A stretch of 64,000 nucleotides of DNA, taken from NCBI GenBank assembly GCA_045805605.1, contig JBJMKX010000021.1:1-64000 (forward strand). Reading direction: 5' to 3'. A program made the translations under genes and the position numbers. The number at the start of each line of letters is the position of its first letter. Position 1 is the stretch's first letter. This DNA is from DATBDE01 sp045805605. Lineage in GTDB: Bacteria; Actinomycetota; Thermoleophilia; Solirubrobacterales; Solirubrobacteraceae. Shown piece by piece: positions 7,445 through 15,123 of this stretch. The notes beneath the pieces were generated by a model. That model ran no database searches, had not been told where the DNA came from, and saw nothing but the letters and a program-made list of their open reading frames with translations.

Positions 7445-8548
7445 GTGCGGCTCGGGGTGCGCGAGGCGCTCGTAGACGGGGCGCTGGTCGAGGGAGACGT
7501 GACGATCGCGGACGGGGCGGTGGTCGCGGTGGGTGTGCGCCCGGCCGGGTCGCATGGCACGGCCGTACCGGGCTTCGTGGACGCGCACATCAACGGCATC
7601 TGCGGCATCGACTTCTTCAATGCGGACCGGGAGGGCTATCGCCGCGCGGCGCAGGCTCTCGCGGCGTGCGGAGTCGTCGCCTTCCAGCCGACCTTCGTCT
7701 CTTCTCCGCCCTCCGCCTATCGCGACCCACTAGAGCTCGTGGGTTCGCTGTCCGAGAACGGTCTGCCCCGCGTGGTGGGCGTGCATCTGGAAGGGCCGTT
7801 CCTGGCTCCGACGTGGGCGGGAGCCCACGATCCCGCTCACCTCCTGCCCCCGGATCCTGTCCTCGCGGAAACGCTCTGCGCGACGGGGCCGGTCACGATG
7901 ATGACCCTCGCGCCAGAGCTTCCCGGCGGCCTCGAGCTCGTGCGCATGCTGGCGGCGCGCGGCGTGGTGGTCTCGGTGGGACACTCCGACGCGGACGCCG
8001 CGGCCGCGCACGCAGCGTTCGATGCCGGCGCTCGCGCGATCACGCACGTCCACAACGCCCACCGCCGATGGCGCCCGCGGGATCCGGGGCTGGCGGGAGT
8101 GGCACTCGTGCGCTCGAGCGTGACGGTCCAGGCGATCGTCGACGGTGTCCATCTGGCGCCGGAGTCCGCCTACGGGGCGTTCCTGGCGGCCGACAGCCGG
8201 TTCTGCCTCGTGAGCGATGCGGTGGAGGCGGCAGGCATGGCGCCGGGGACCTACCAGCTGGGGGGCCGGACGGTCCACGTTGCGGACGGGGCCGTGCGCC
8301 TATCCGACGGCACGCTCGCGGGCAGCCTGCTCACCATGGACGAGGCCGTTCGCAACCTGGTTGGGGCCGGCGCGGAGCTGGCCGAGGCTGTGCATGCCGC
8401 GGCCGCGGCGCCGGCGCGCCTGCTCGCCCGTCAGGACCTCGGCGTGCTGCGGCCCGGGGCGCCCGCGCACATCGCGGTGCTCGACGCCGACCTGCGCGTG
8501 CTGCGCACGCTCGTCGGGGGCGCGGAGGCGTTCAGCGCGTCGGCGTGA
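7445..8548 (+). CDS. nagA: N-acetylglucosamine-6-phosphate deacetylase
   Basis: Amidohydrolase-superfamily enzyme (367 residues) that removes acetate from GlcNAc-6-P to give GlcN-6-P. The metal and substrate motifs of NagA are visible: PGFVDAHINGI, HLEGPFLAP (the metal-binding Glu), SVGHSDADA, THVHNAH and LVSDAVEAAGM. It starts at a GTG, five bases after AAGGAG. It is transcribed away from the rest of the amino-sugar genes but shares their operator sequence. nagB (GlcN-6-P deaminase) is not present here. Confidence 0.93.
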   Translation: MRLGVREALVDGALVEGDVTIADGAVVAVGVRPAGSHGTAVPGFVDAHINGICGIDFFNADREGYRRAAQALAACGVVAFQPTFVSSPPSAYRDPLELVGSLSENGLPRVVGVHLEGPFLAPTWAGAHDPAHLLPPDPVLAETLCATGPVTMMTLAPELPGGLELVRMLAARGVVVSVGHSDADAAAAHAAFDAGARAITHVHNAHRRWRPRDPGLAGVALVRSSVTVQAIVDGVHLAPESAYGAFLAADSRFCLVSDAVEAAGMAPGTYQLGGRTVHVADGAVRLSDGTLAGSLLTMDEAVRNLVGAGAELAEAVHAAAAAPARLLARQDLGVLRPGAPAHIAVLDADLRVLRTLVGGAEAFSASA

Positions 8549-8570
8549 GGATGTGCAGTCCGGGCGGAGG

Positions 8571-9338
8571 TCACCGCTCGCGCACTTGCTTGAGGTCGAT
8601 CTCGTAGCGGTCGCCGCGGAAGAGCGAGATCGCGTAGTAGACCGGCGTGCCGTCCGCGTCGCGGGTAAGCGTCTGGAAGCGCAGTCCGGGGCTCCCGGGC
8701 GCCACCTTCAGCACATTGGCGTCTTGGGCGTCGACCGCGACCGCCACCACGCGCTGATCGGCGTCGCGCAGCCGCACGTTCCATCCCTCCGCCAGCACGT
8801 CGAAGAGGGAAGCGTCGGAGAAGTCGACCTCCTCGATGCCCGGGTAGCGCGACGTCGACACATACGCCTCCTCCACGGCGAGCGGGCTGCCGTCGGCGGT
8901 GCGCACCCGATCCAGACGCAGGACCTCCGCCGCCGGGGCCAGCTCCAGGCGCAGCGCGAGCCCGTCGGTTGCCTCCACGAGCTCGCGCGCCAGCACGTTC
9001 GACCCCGGCCTCAGGCCCCGAGCACGCATGTCCTCGGTGAAGGAGCTCAGGGTCAGTTCCTGGGCCACACGCGGCTCCGCCACGAACGTTCCCCGGCCAT
9101 GGACGCGGTAGGTGAGCCCTTCCGAGGTGAGCCGATCGATCTCGCCCCGAACGGTCATCCGCGCGACGCCGTAGCGATCGGCGAGCACCCGCTCCGAGGG
9201 AAGGGCGGTTCCGGGCGCAAGGTTCGCCACCAGTCCCTCGAGGATCTCGCGCAGCTCGCGGCCCTTCGGCCCGCCGGCGAGGCGCGGCGGCAGCAGCTCC
9301 TCGGCGAGCGGGCGGGGGTTGGCGCTAGGCCGGGGCAC
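8571..9338 (-). CDS. GntR/HutC-family repressor, DasR/NagR-like
   Basis: A 255-residue regulator: an N-terminal GntR winged helix (residues ~20-90, with the recognition segment LPSERVLADRYGVARMTVRGEIDRL) and a C-terminal UTRA ligand domain. It shares an operon with nanE, a sugar kinase and a sugar-binding protein. Two palindromes identical in core to the DasR element flank the locus, so it most likely represses the locus and releases on binding an amino-sugar phosphate. The start is a GTG overlapping nanE by 14 bases. Confidence 0.88.
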   Translation of the reverse strand: MPRPSANPRPLAEELLPPRLAGGPKGRELREILEGLVANLAPGTALPSERVLADRYGVARMTVRGEIDRLTSEGLTYRVHGRGTFVAEPRVAQELTLSSFTEDMRARGLRPGSNVLARELVEATDGLALRLELAPAAEVLRLDRVRTADGSPLAVEEAYVSTSRYPGIEEVDFSDASLFDVLAEGWNVRLRDADQRVVAVAVDAQDANVLKVAPGSPGLRFQTLTRDADGTPVYYAISLFRGDRYEIDLKQVRER

Positions 9339-10038
9339 GCCTGGCCTCCGAGCTGGCCGCGGCGGCGGCGAAGCGCCGCGTGAGCGCGACCGGATCGGTT
9401 ATCGCCGTGCCGACGACGACGGCGTGCGCGCCGGCATCGAACGCTCGCCGCACGTCGTCGACGGAGGCGTACCGGCCCTCCGCAAGTACGGGACAGTCGA
9501 GCGCAGCGGCGAGGCGCTCGACCAGTTCGAGATCGGGCGCGGCCGGCGGCGGGCCCGAGGTGTAGCCCGAGAGCGTCGTGGCGACGGCGGCCGCTCCCGC
9601 CTCGCTCGCCGCGATGCCGGCGGCGTAGCAGTCGACGTCGGCCAGCAGCGGCAGCGGCAGCTCGTGCATGAGCTGCTCCATCAGGTCGCGGGGGCCGCGG
9701 CCGTCGGCGCGTGGGCGCCCGGTCGCGTCGAGGGCGAGCACGTCGGCGCCTGCCGCGGCCACCTCGCGGGCGTCCTCGAGCGACGGCGTGATCACGACGG
9801 CGGTGTCGGGCGACGCCCGCTTGCGCAGGCCGATCAGGGGAAGGTCGATCGCGTCGCGGATGGCGGCGATGTCGCGCGCGCCCTCCGCCCGCACCGCGCG
9901 GGCGCCGCCCGCCTTCGCGGCGCGGGCCATCGCCGCCATGTGGGCCGGGTCGCGCAGCGGGCTGCCCGGGGGCGCCTGCACGGAGACGACCAGGCCGCCG
10001 CGCATCGCGGCCAGCGGATCGCCTAGCCCGCCAGCCAT
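9325..10038 (-). CDS. nanE: N-acetylmannosamine-6-phosphate 2-epimerase
   Basis: TIM-barrel enzyme of 237 residues converting ManNAc-6-P to GlcNAc-6-P. Characteristic stretches are GGLVVSVQAP at the N-terminus (family: GGLIVSCQA), LADVDCYAAG and ATTLSGYTSG, and the phosphate-binding AVVVGTAITDP near the end. The position between the regulator and the sugar kinase fits amino-sugar catabolism feeding nagA. It overlaps both neighbours (14 and 16 bases). Confidence 0.9.
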   Translation of the reverse strand: MAGGLGDPLAAMRGGLVVSVQAPPGSPLRDPAHMAAMARAAKAGGARAVRAEGARDIAAIRDAIDLPLIGLRKRASPDTAVVITPSLEDAREVAAAGADVLALDATGRPRADGRGPRDLMEQLMHELPLPLLADVDCYAAGIAASEAGAAAVATTLSGYTSGPPPAAPDLELVERLAAALDCPVLAEGRYASVDDVRRAFDAGAHAVVVGTAITDPVALTRRFAAAAASSEARRAPA

Positions 10039-10991
10039 ACGAGCCCCGGTTCAGGTTCCAGCTGCTCGGCGCGCCGGGCCAGCAGCGCCGCGCCCGTCAG
10101 CGAATCGCCACGCGGGGCCACCAGCACGGCATGTGGGCAGCGCTCAGCCAGCTCGTGCTCGAAGGATCGAAGCAGCGGTGCCCCCGCCCGGAAGACGTTG
10201 CCCGCGTAGGAGACCGCCACCCGGGCGTCGGGTTCGAACACCCTCCGCAGCGCGGCGGAGGCGGAGACGGCCAGCTCCCGGCCTGCGGCGCGCACGATGT
10301 CCATCGCCGCATCGTCGCCTGCGCGCGCCTCGCCGGCAACGGCGGTCGCAAACGCTGCCACCGTCGCGGTTGGCGCTGCAGTGCGGTGGATGCGACTGAC
10401 GAGCTGGTCGGCGGGCCCATAGTCGCGCTCCGCGGCGCGCAGCAGCGAAGGAGAACCTCCGCGGCCGTCGTACTCCCGCAGCGCCGAGTCGAGCCCGGCC
10501 CGGCCGATCGCGAGGCCGCTGCCGGCATCGCCGAGCAGCGAGCCCCAGCCGTCGACCTTCGCCCAGCGCCGTCCGTCGTGTGCGACGGCGACGGTGCCCG
10601 TGCCCGCGGAGACGACCACGCCGGGAGCGCCCTCGAGCGCGCCGAAGAGCGAGGTCACGCCGTCGCTCGCCATGGCGATTCGCTGCGCGCGGAGCTCGCG
10701 GCGCAGCGCGTCGCTCACCCGCGCCAGCTCGTCTTCGCGCGCCGCCTCGATGCCGGACAGACCCACTCCGACTGCCGGTGGCGTGTCCGGCATGGCGCCG
10801 AGGCCCGCGACCGCCCGCAGGAGCGTGCCCGCGACGGCATCCGCGCCGCCGTCGATGGCATCGATGCGCCCGACCCCGAGCGCCCGGGCGAGTCGCGAGC
10901 GACCCTCGTGGTAGAGCGCCGCCCGCGTCTCGGTCTGGCCGGCGTCGACGGCCAGGGTGGGCTGGGTCAGACGATGCCCGCCGCCTTGCAC
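10023..10991 (-). CDS. BadF/BcrA-type sugar kinase, probable N-acetylglucosamine kinase
   Basis: ASKHA-fold ATPase of 322 residues. It has the phosphate-1 loop AVDAGQTETRAAL near the N-terminus, an internal VVSAGTGTVAVA (phosphate-2 type) and WGSLLGDAGSGLAIGR, the motif shared with eukaryotic-type GlcNAc kinase. Given its operon partners it should phosphorylate GlcNAc or ManNAc. The GTG start overlaps the end of the binding-protein gene by 25 bases; a start a few codons downstream cannot be excluded. Confidence 0.82.
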   Translation of the reverse strand: MQGGGHRLTQPTLAVDAGQTETRAALYHEGRSRLARALGVGRIDAIDGGADAVAGTLLRAVAGLGAMPDTPPAVGVGLSGIEAAREDELARVSDALRRELRAQRIAMASDGVTSLFGALEGAPGVVVSAGTGTVAVAHDGRRWAKVDGWGSLLGDAGSGLAIGRAGLDSALREYDGRGGSPSLLRAAERDYGPADQLVSRIHRTAAPTATVAAFATAVAGEARAGDDAAMDIVRAAGRELAVSASAALRRVFEPDARVAVSYAGNVFRAGAPLLRSFEHELAERCPHAVLVAPRGDSLTGAALLARRAEQLEPEPGLVWLAG

Positions 10992-12073
10992 GCGCTCGCG
11001 TAGGCCCCCGTGCAGATGTCCTGGGCCTTCAGGAACCCGTCCTTGACCACGGTGTCGTCGATGTTGTCCTTGGTGATCTCGGTCGTGTCGAGCAGGGCGG
11101 ACGGCACTTCCTTGGTTCCGTTGTTGACCTTGTCGGGGGTCAGGTTGGCGGGCGGCTTCTTGCCCTGTGCGATCGGCACCGCCAGCTCCGCCGAAGTCCG
11201 GGCGATCTTGATGATCGGCTGGTAGACGGTCATCAGCTGCTTGCCCGCGAGGATCCGCTGCACGCCCGCCAGCTCCGCGTCCTGCCCGGTCACCAACCGG
11301 GTGCTCGGGTCGATTCCGGCCCCCTCAAGCGCTGCGATTGCTCCGCTTGCCATGCCGTCGTTGGCCACGTACACGCCTTCGAAGCCGTTCTTGCCCAACG
11401 TCGTGATGGACTGCTCCATCTCCTGCTGGGCCTTGTCGGGGCTCCAGTCCGCCGTGTCATAGCTCTTGACGATCTTCGCGCCCTGCTGCTTGAAGATGCT
11501 GGCCGCGCCGTCCTTGTACGGCTTGGCGTTCGAGTCCGTGGGAGCGCCGTTGATCATCACGATCCTCGGGTTCTTCTTGCCCTGAGCCGTGAGCGCCTTC
11601 ATCTGCGAGCGTGCCTGCTGCTGGCCGACCTTGTACGGGTCGATCGACACGTAGTCGTCGATGTTGGCGTCCGGAATCAGGCGCCCGTAGGCGATCACCT
11701 TGACGTTCTGCTGCTTCGCGCGCTTGACGATCGCGTCAGCCGACGCCACGTCGACCGCGCTGATCACGATCACCTTGGCGCCCTTCGTGATCGCAGCCTC
11801 CGCCTGCTGCTGCTGCTTCGCGGGATCCTGGTCCGCGTTCGAGTAGATGACCTTGCAGTTCTTGCAGAGCTCCTTGACCCGCTTCTCGAAGTTGGGTCGA
11901 TCCTGCTCCTCGTAGCGGGTGGTCTTCGTCTCGGGCAACAGCAGAGCGATGGTGCCGCCCTTCTCGCTGTCACCCCCGCCACCGCTGCTCCCACAGCCGG
12001 CGATGCCCGCTCCCCCGAGCACGACGGCCACCGCGGCGATCAACGCCCAAACTCGTCGAGTCCCAGCCCCCAT
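10967..12073 (-). CDS. Sugar ABC transporter substrate-binding lipoprotein
   Basis: Periplasmic-binding-protein type 1 (xylose/ribose-like) of 368 residues. The N-terminus has Arg, a hydrophobic stretch and the lipobox IAGC with Cys27, then a Gly/Ser linker, so it is lipid-anchored outside the membrane. AAG GAG GAG lies just upstream of the ATG. It is the first gene of the operon kinase-nanE-GntR and is preceded by a DasR-type operator. No ATPase or permease gene accompanies it, unlike most xylF-like loci. Confidence 0.88.
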   Translation of the reverse strand: MGAGTRRVWALIAAVAVVLGGAGIAGCGSSGGGGDSEKGGTIALLLPETKTTRYEEQDRPNFEKRVKELCKNCKVIYSNADQDPAKQQQQAEAAITKGAKVIVISAVDVASADAIVKRAKQQNVKVIAYGRLIPDANIDDYVSIDPYKVGQQQARSQMKALTAQGKKNPRIVMINGAPTDSNAKPYKDGAASIFKQQGAKIVKSYDTADWSPDKAQQEMEQSITTLGKNGFEGVYVANDGMASGAIAALEGAGIDPSTRLVTGQDAELAGVQRILAGKQLMTVYQPIIKIARTSAELAVPIAQGKKPPANLTPDKVNNGTKEVPSALLDTTEITKDNIDDTVVKDGFLKAQDICTGAYASACKAAGIV

Positions 12074-12122
12074 CCCTATCTCCTCCTTACGCGCTTAGCC
12101 CCTTCTACGAACGCTAGCATAT

Positions 12123-12134
12123 TGGTCTAGACCA
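12123..12134. promoter_or_regulatory. Second DasR/NagR-type operator, upstream of the binding-protein operon
   Basis: The same 12-bp palindrome, TGGTCTAGACCA. On the minus strand it reads ACTGGTCTAGACCAAT and is followed at once by TATGCT, a possible -10 box (12121-12116), about 50 bases ahead of the binding-protein ATG. An occupied operator would therefore overlap the promoter. Confidence 0.8.
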
Positions 12135-12172
12135 GTTGCTCGGGGTCGGTTACTCGCACCCTTCGCCGTGGC

Positions 12173-13897
12173 CTAGCGAGCTTTGGCGCTCGCCGCCGGA
12201 GCTGCTCCGTCGCCGGTCAGGCGCCGGGGATGCAGCCGCTGGTCCGCAAAGAGGTTGTGGAGGACCTGCACCGCGATCGAGCCCTCGCCCACCGCCGAGG
12301 CCACGCGCTTGACGGAGGCATGCCGCACGTCCCCGGCCGCAAGGACGCCCGGCATGCTGGTCTCGAGCGCGAACGGCCGGCGATCGAGCGGCCAGCGGTG
12401 GTCGTCCGCGACGTCATCGCCGGTGTAGAGGAACCCGTGTCGGTCAGTCGCCATCTCGTCGGGCAGCCAGTCGGTGCGCGGGCGAGCGCCGATCAGCACG
12501 AACAGTGCGTCGGCGGCAACGGTTGTCTCGTCGCCGGTGGTGCTGTCGCGCAACACCAGCGCCTGCAGACGGCCGTCGCCTCCGCCACCGACCACCGCAG
12601 CATGGGTGCGCACGTCCACGTTCGCTGTGGCCTTGACCTCCCGGACGAGGTAGTGCGACATGCCGGCCTCGAGCGACCCGGCGCGCACCAAGAGGGTGAC
12701 GCGACGCGCGTAACGGGCAAGGTGCAGGGCAGCCTGACCGGCGGAGTTGCCGCCACCGGCGATGTAAGCGTCCTTCCCGCTCAGCGCATGGGCCTCCGAG
12801 GCTGCGCCACCGTACGAGACGCCGGCGCCGACCAGGAGCTCGAGCGCGGGAACGCCCAAGCGGCGGTAGGTGGCGCCGGTGGCGAGTATCACCGCAGCAG
12901 CGCTCAGGCGTCGGCCGTCCGAGAGTGAGACGTCGAACCGGTCACCCAACCGACTGAGCCCGGTCGCCCGATGCATGAACACGAAGCTGGCCCCGAAGAC
13001 CGAGGCCTGCTCGTAGGCCTGTTCGGCGAGCCGACTGCCGCTGACGCCCCTGGGGAAACCCAGGTAATTGCGGATCCGCGAGCTCGACCGGGCCTGGCCG
13101 CCGATGCCGCCCTCGTCAACCACGAGCGTGTGCATCCCCTCAGACGCGGCATACACCGCCGCCGATAGCCCCGCGGGCCCTGCGCCGACGATGACGACGT
13201 CGAAAATGTGCTCCGCCACGTCGGCCGGGGTGCCGGCAGCCTCCGAGACCTCGGAATCAGAAGGGTCGCCCAGGGCACGCCCGTTGGGAAAGATCATGAC
13301 CGGCAACTTGACGTGGGGACCCGCCTTTGCGAGCAGCGCGCGCCCCTCGTCGGAGTCGGCCAGCCAGAAGGCGTGCGGCGCCACGCAGCGCTCGAAAACG
13401 TCTCTCAGCTCGTAGGCCCTGCCCGACCATTCCTCGCCCACGATGTGGACGGTGTGCGGAACCATGCGCCGTTCCGTCGCCCACTCGAGCAAGAAGTTCG
13501 AAATGGCCTGATGGAACACCTCATCCGGCGGCCCCCCCGGCTTGGGGGCGTAGTAGTCGACTCGCCCCAGGGCCATCGAATCCAGGATCGCCTCGGCCGT
13601 CGGCTGGTCTGCCCACGCGCCCGCAGGGACCACCAGCGCACGCTTGGCGTGGGGATGGAGCTGGCGCGCCCGCTCGAGCAGCGCAGCGCCGTTCGCATCC
13701 CAGATCGACCGACCCGCGAGCACGAGCGCCACTTCCTCCCCGGCGTGGGCCAGTTCCGCCAGCGTCCGGAGCGCCTGCTCGGAATCGCTACGGGTCTCGA
13801 CACGGTAGTCGCGGGCGTAGCGGCGGACGAGCTGCGTCTCGAGGTCGGCGAGCGCGTCCGCGTCTTCGTCAACGGCAAGGAGGACAGCAGGAGGCAT
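12173..13897 (-). CDS. Pseudo-receiver / thioredoxin-reductase-like FAD oxidoreductase fusion
   Basis: A 574-residue protein. Residues 1-~130 look like a response-regulator receiver, ~135-230 a thioredoxin-fold-like linker, and ~235 onward a thioredoxin-reductase-like flavoprotein with the FAD motif VVIVGAGPAGLSAAVYA, the NADPH motif AYIAGGGNSAGQAA and the C-terminal FAD box GVLAAGDVR. Two catalytic features are missing. The redox CxxC of thioredoxin reductase is replaced by SYGGAASEA, and the phosphorylatable Asp of the receiver appears replaced in LVLAGRSIWD. NCBI-style naming would be fused response regulator/thioredoxin-disulfide reductase, but disulfide reduction is unlikely. The start ATG at 13897 fits the receiver N-terminus; ribosome-binding site weak. 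Confidence 0.8.
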   Translation of the reverse strand: MPPAVLLAVDEDADALADLETQLVRRYARDYRVETRSDSEQALRTLAELAHAGEEVALVLAGRSIWDANGAALLERARQLHPHAKRALVVPAGAWADQPTAEAILDSMALGRVDYYAPKPGGPPDEVFHQAISNFLLEWATERRMVPHTVHIVGEEWSGRAYELRDVFERCVAPHAFWLADSDEGRALLAKAGPHVKLPVMIFPNGRALGDPSDSEVSEAAGTPADVAEHIFDVVIVGAGPAGLSAAVYAASEGMHTLVVDEGGIGGQARSSSRIRNYLGFPRGVSGSRLAEQAYEQASVFGASFVFMHRATGLSRLGDRFDVSLSDGRRLSAAAVILATGATYRRLGVPALELLVGAGVSYGGAASEAHALSGKDAYIAGGGNSAGQAALHLARYARRVTLLVRAGSLEAGMSHYLVREVKATANVDVRTHAAVVGGGGDGRLQALVLRDSTTGDETTVAADALFVLIGARPRTDWLPDEMATDRHGFLYTGDDVADDHRWPLDRRPFALETSMPGVLAAGDVRHASVKRVASAVGEGSIAVQVLHNLFADQRLHPRRLTGDGAAPAASAKAR

Positions 13898-13997
13898 GTG
13901 TGTTCCAGCGTACCGGCCATGGCTCGACGATTTGCAGGGCAGCGACATGCCGGGCCCGCGCCGTCGTCGAGCGATTCGAATCCTGAGGGCGCGCTGA

Positions 13998-14023
13998 GAG
14001 AACCCCGCCAGAGCGGGGCTCTC
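13998..14023. terminator. Hairpin terminator
   Basis: An inverted repeat with stem GAGA/TCTC plus CCCCGC/GCGGGG, one internal mismatch and the loop CAGA. It lies in the 170-base gap between the pseudo-receiver flavoprotein gene and the decayed methyltransferase, positioned to end the long minus-strand operon. No other feature is visible in that gap. Confidence 0.6.
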
Positions 14024-14067
14024 CCTCCTTGGTGCTCCTGGGAGCGCCCGCGCGTGGTTCGGCCCCG

Positions 14068-14669
14068 CTAGGCCGCCTTGCGCCCGACGACGACCAGGTA
14101 CGTGGCGTACATCAGGAGACTGCCGTCGGTCGCCAGGTTGTGGCGCTCAGCGAGCGCGGCGATGTCCCGGCGACACTCCTCCCAACGGCCCTCGGCAGTC
14201 AGGCGCTCGCGCGCTTTGACCGTCGGCCCGTAGTACGTCTCCATGAACGCCACGTACTCCTCGACGGAGTCGAACCGCCACGGGTTGTAGCCGAGCGCGA
14301 ACTCGAGCTCGACGCCCGTGTCATCGAACAGCCCGCGCACGTGGTCCTCGTTGCCCCACAGCGGCGGCGGTGACGCGAAGTCCGGCGGCGGCGGCAGGTA
14401 GCGCCCATGATCTTGAACAGCTACCGACCCGACCCCGTGGGCGTCCAGTTGACGAGTCCGATCCGGCCGCCCGGCCGGGTGACCCGCACGAGCTCCTGCG
14501 CGACGATCTCGTGGCGCGGTGCGGACTGGATGCCGAATGCGGAAAGCACGCGGTCAAAGCGCCCGTCCTCGAACGGGAGCTCTTCGGCGTCGCCCTCGAT
14601 CCAGTCGATCGCGACGCTCTGCTCGGCGGCCCTGCGGCGAGCGGTCTCGAACAGCTCGGGCGTCAGGTC
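14068..14669 (-). pseudogene. Decayed SAM-dependent methyltransferase (N-terminus missing, stop and frameshift)
   Basis: Minus-strand frames between 14669 and 14068 give the middle and C-terminal part of a class I methyltransferase: DLTPELFETARRRA, WIEGDAEELPFEDGRFDRV, then VTRPGGRIGLVNWTPTG. This frame meets a TAG near 14453. The sequence LFKIM follows, and a one-base loss near GGGCGC (about 14415) is needed to read on into YLPPPP and the last 90 residues (…NEDHVRGLFDDTGVELEFA…). The glycine-rich SAM-binding N-terminus is absent; it is replaced by the old-yellow-enzyme remnant. It is not expected to make an active enzyme. Confidence 0.75.
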
Positions 14670-14679
14670 TCGTCGTGAT

Positions 14680-15123
14680 CGGCTGGCCGATCGGCCGCGA
14701 GGGCCGCAAGTGGCTCGCCGGCGCGGCGATCTTCGGCGCGCGCGGCGAGCTGTGCGCGGTCGGACGGCAGTCGGCCACCGTCGTGGGGAGCGCGGCTCTG
14801 GCTGCCGGCGTGTTGCAGCTGGCAGAAGATCTTCGCTCCTCGGCGTGGACCGCGTCGGTCAGCCGGTGCAGTAGGGGGATGTGGTCGTCGTCGTGGACCC
14901 CGGTCATCCCGGCGATCGACTTCCCGCTCGGGTGGACGTAGGAGTGGCCGGTGAAGATCAACCCGACGCCGCCGCGAGCGAGTGCCTGGTGCAACGCGCG
15001 GTAGCGCGGCGTCACGAAGCCGTCCTCGTCGGCCATCGTCTCGGATGTCGACGACCGAATGACCCGGTTGCGGATTTCGACCGAGCCGATCGACGACGGA
15101 GTCAGGAGCGCGAGCGGCGTCAC
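14680..15123 (-). pseudogene. Truncated, frameshifted old-yellow-enzyme (NADH:flavin oxidoreductase) remnant
   Basis: The first ~95 codons from the GTG at 15123 (which overlaps the upstream large-subunit stop as GTGA) read as the N-terminus of an FMN-dependent OYE-family enzyme: IRNRVIRSSTSETMADEDG and GVGLIFTGHSYVHPSG. The intact homologue at 29484-30683 has matching sequence. Near 14840 the frame breaks: KIFCQLQHAGSQSRAPHDGG continues in another frame. The remaining two-thirds of the barrel is missing and the sequence runs into the methyltransferase remnant. Confidence 0.78.

Noticed and set aside
13968..13990. TTCGAAT, resembling a tRNA T-loop
   Set aside because: The flanking five bases do not pair on either strand and no acceptor or anticodon arm is present; ATTCGAAT is simply a short palindrome.
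14415..14460. Treating the stop in the methyltransferase remnant as another recoded codon
   Set aside because: The stop is TAG, it is not at a catalytic position, a frameshift follows, and the SAM-binding N-terminus is missing; this is decay.
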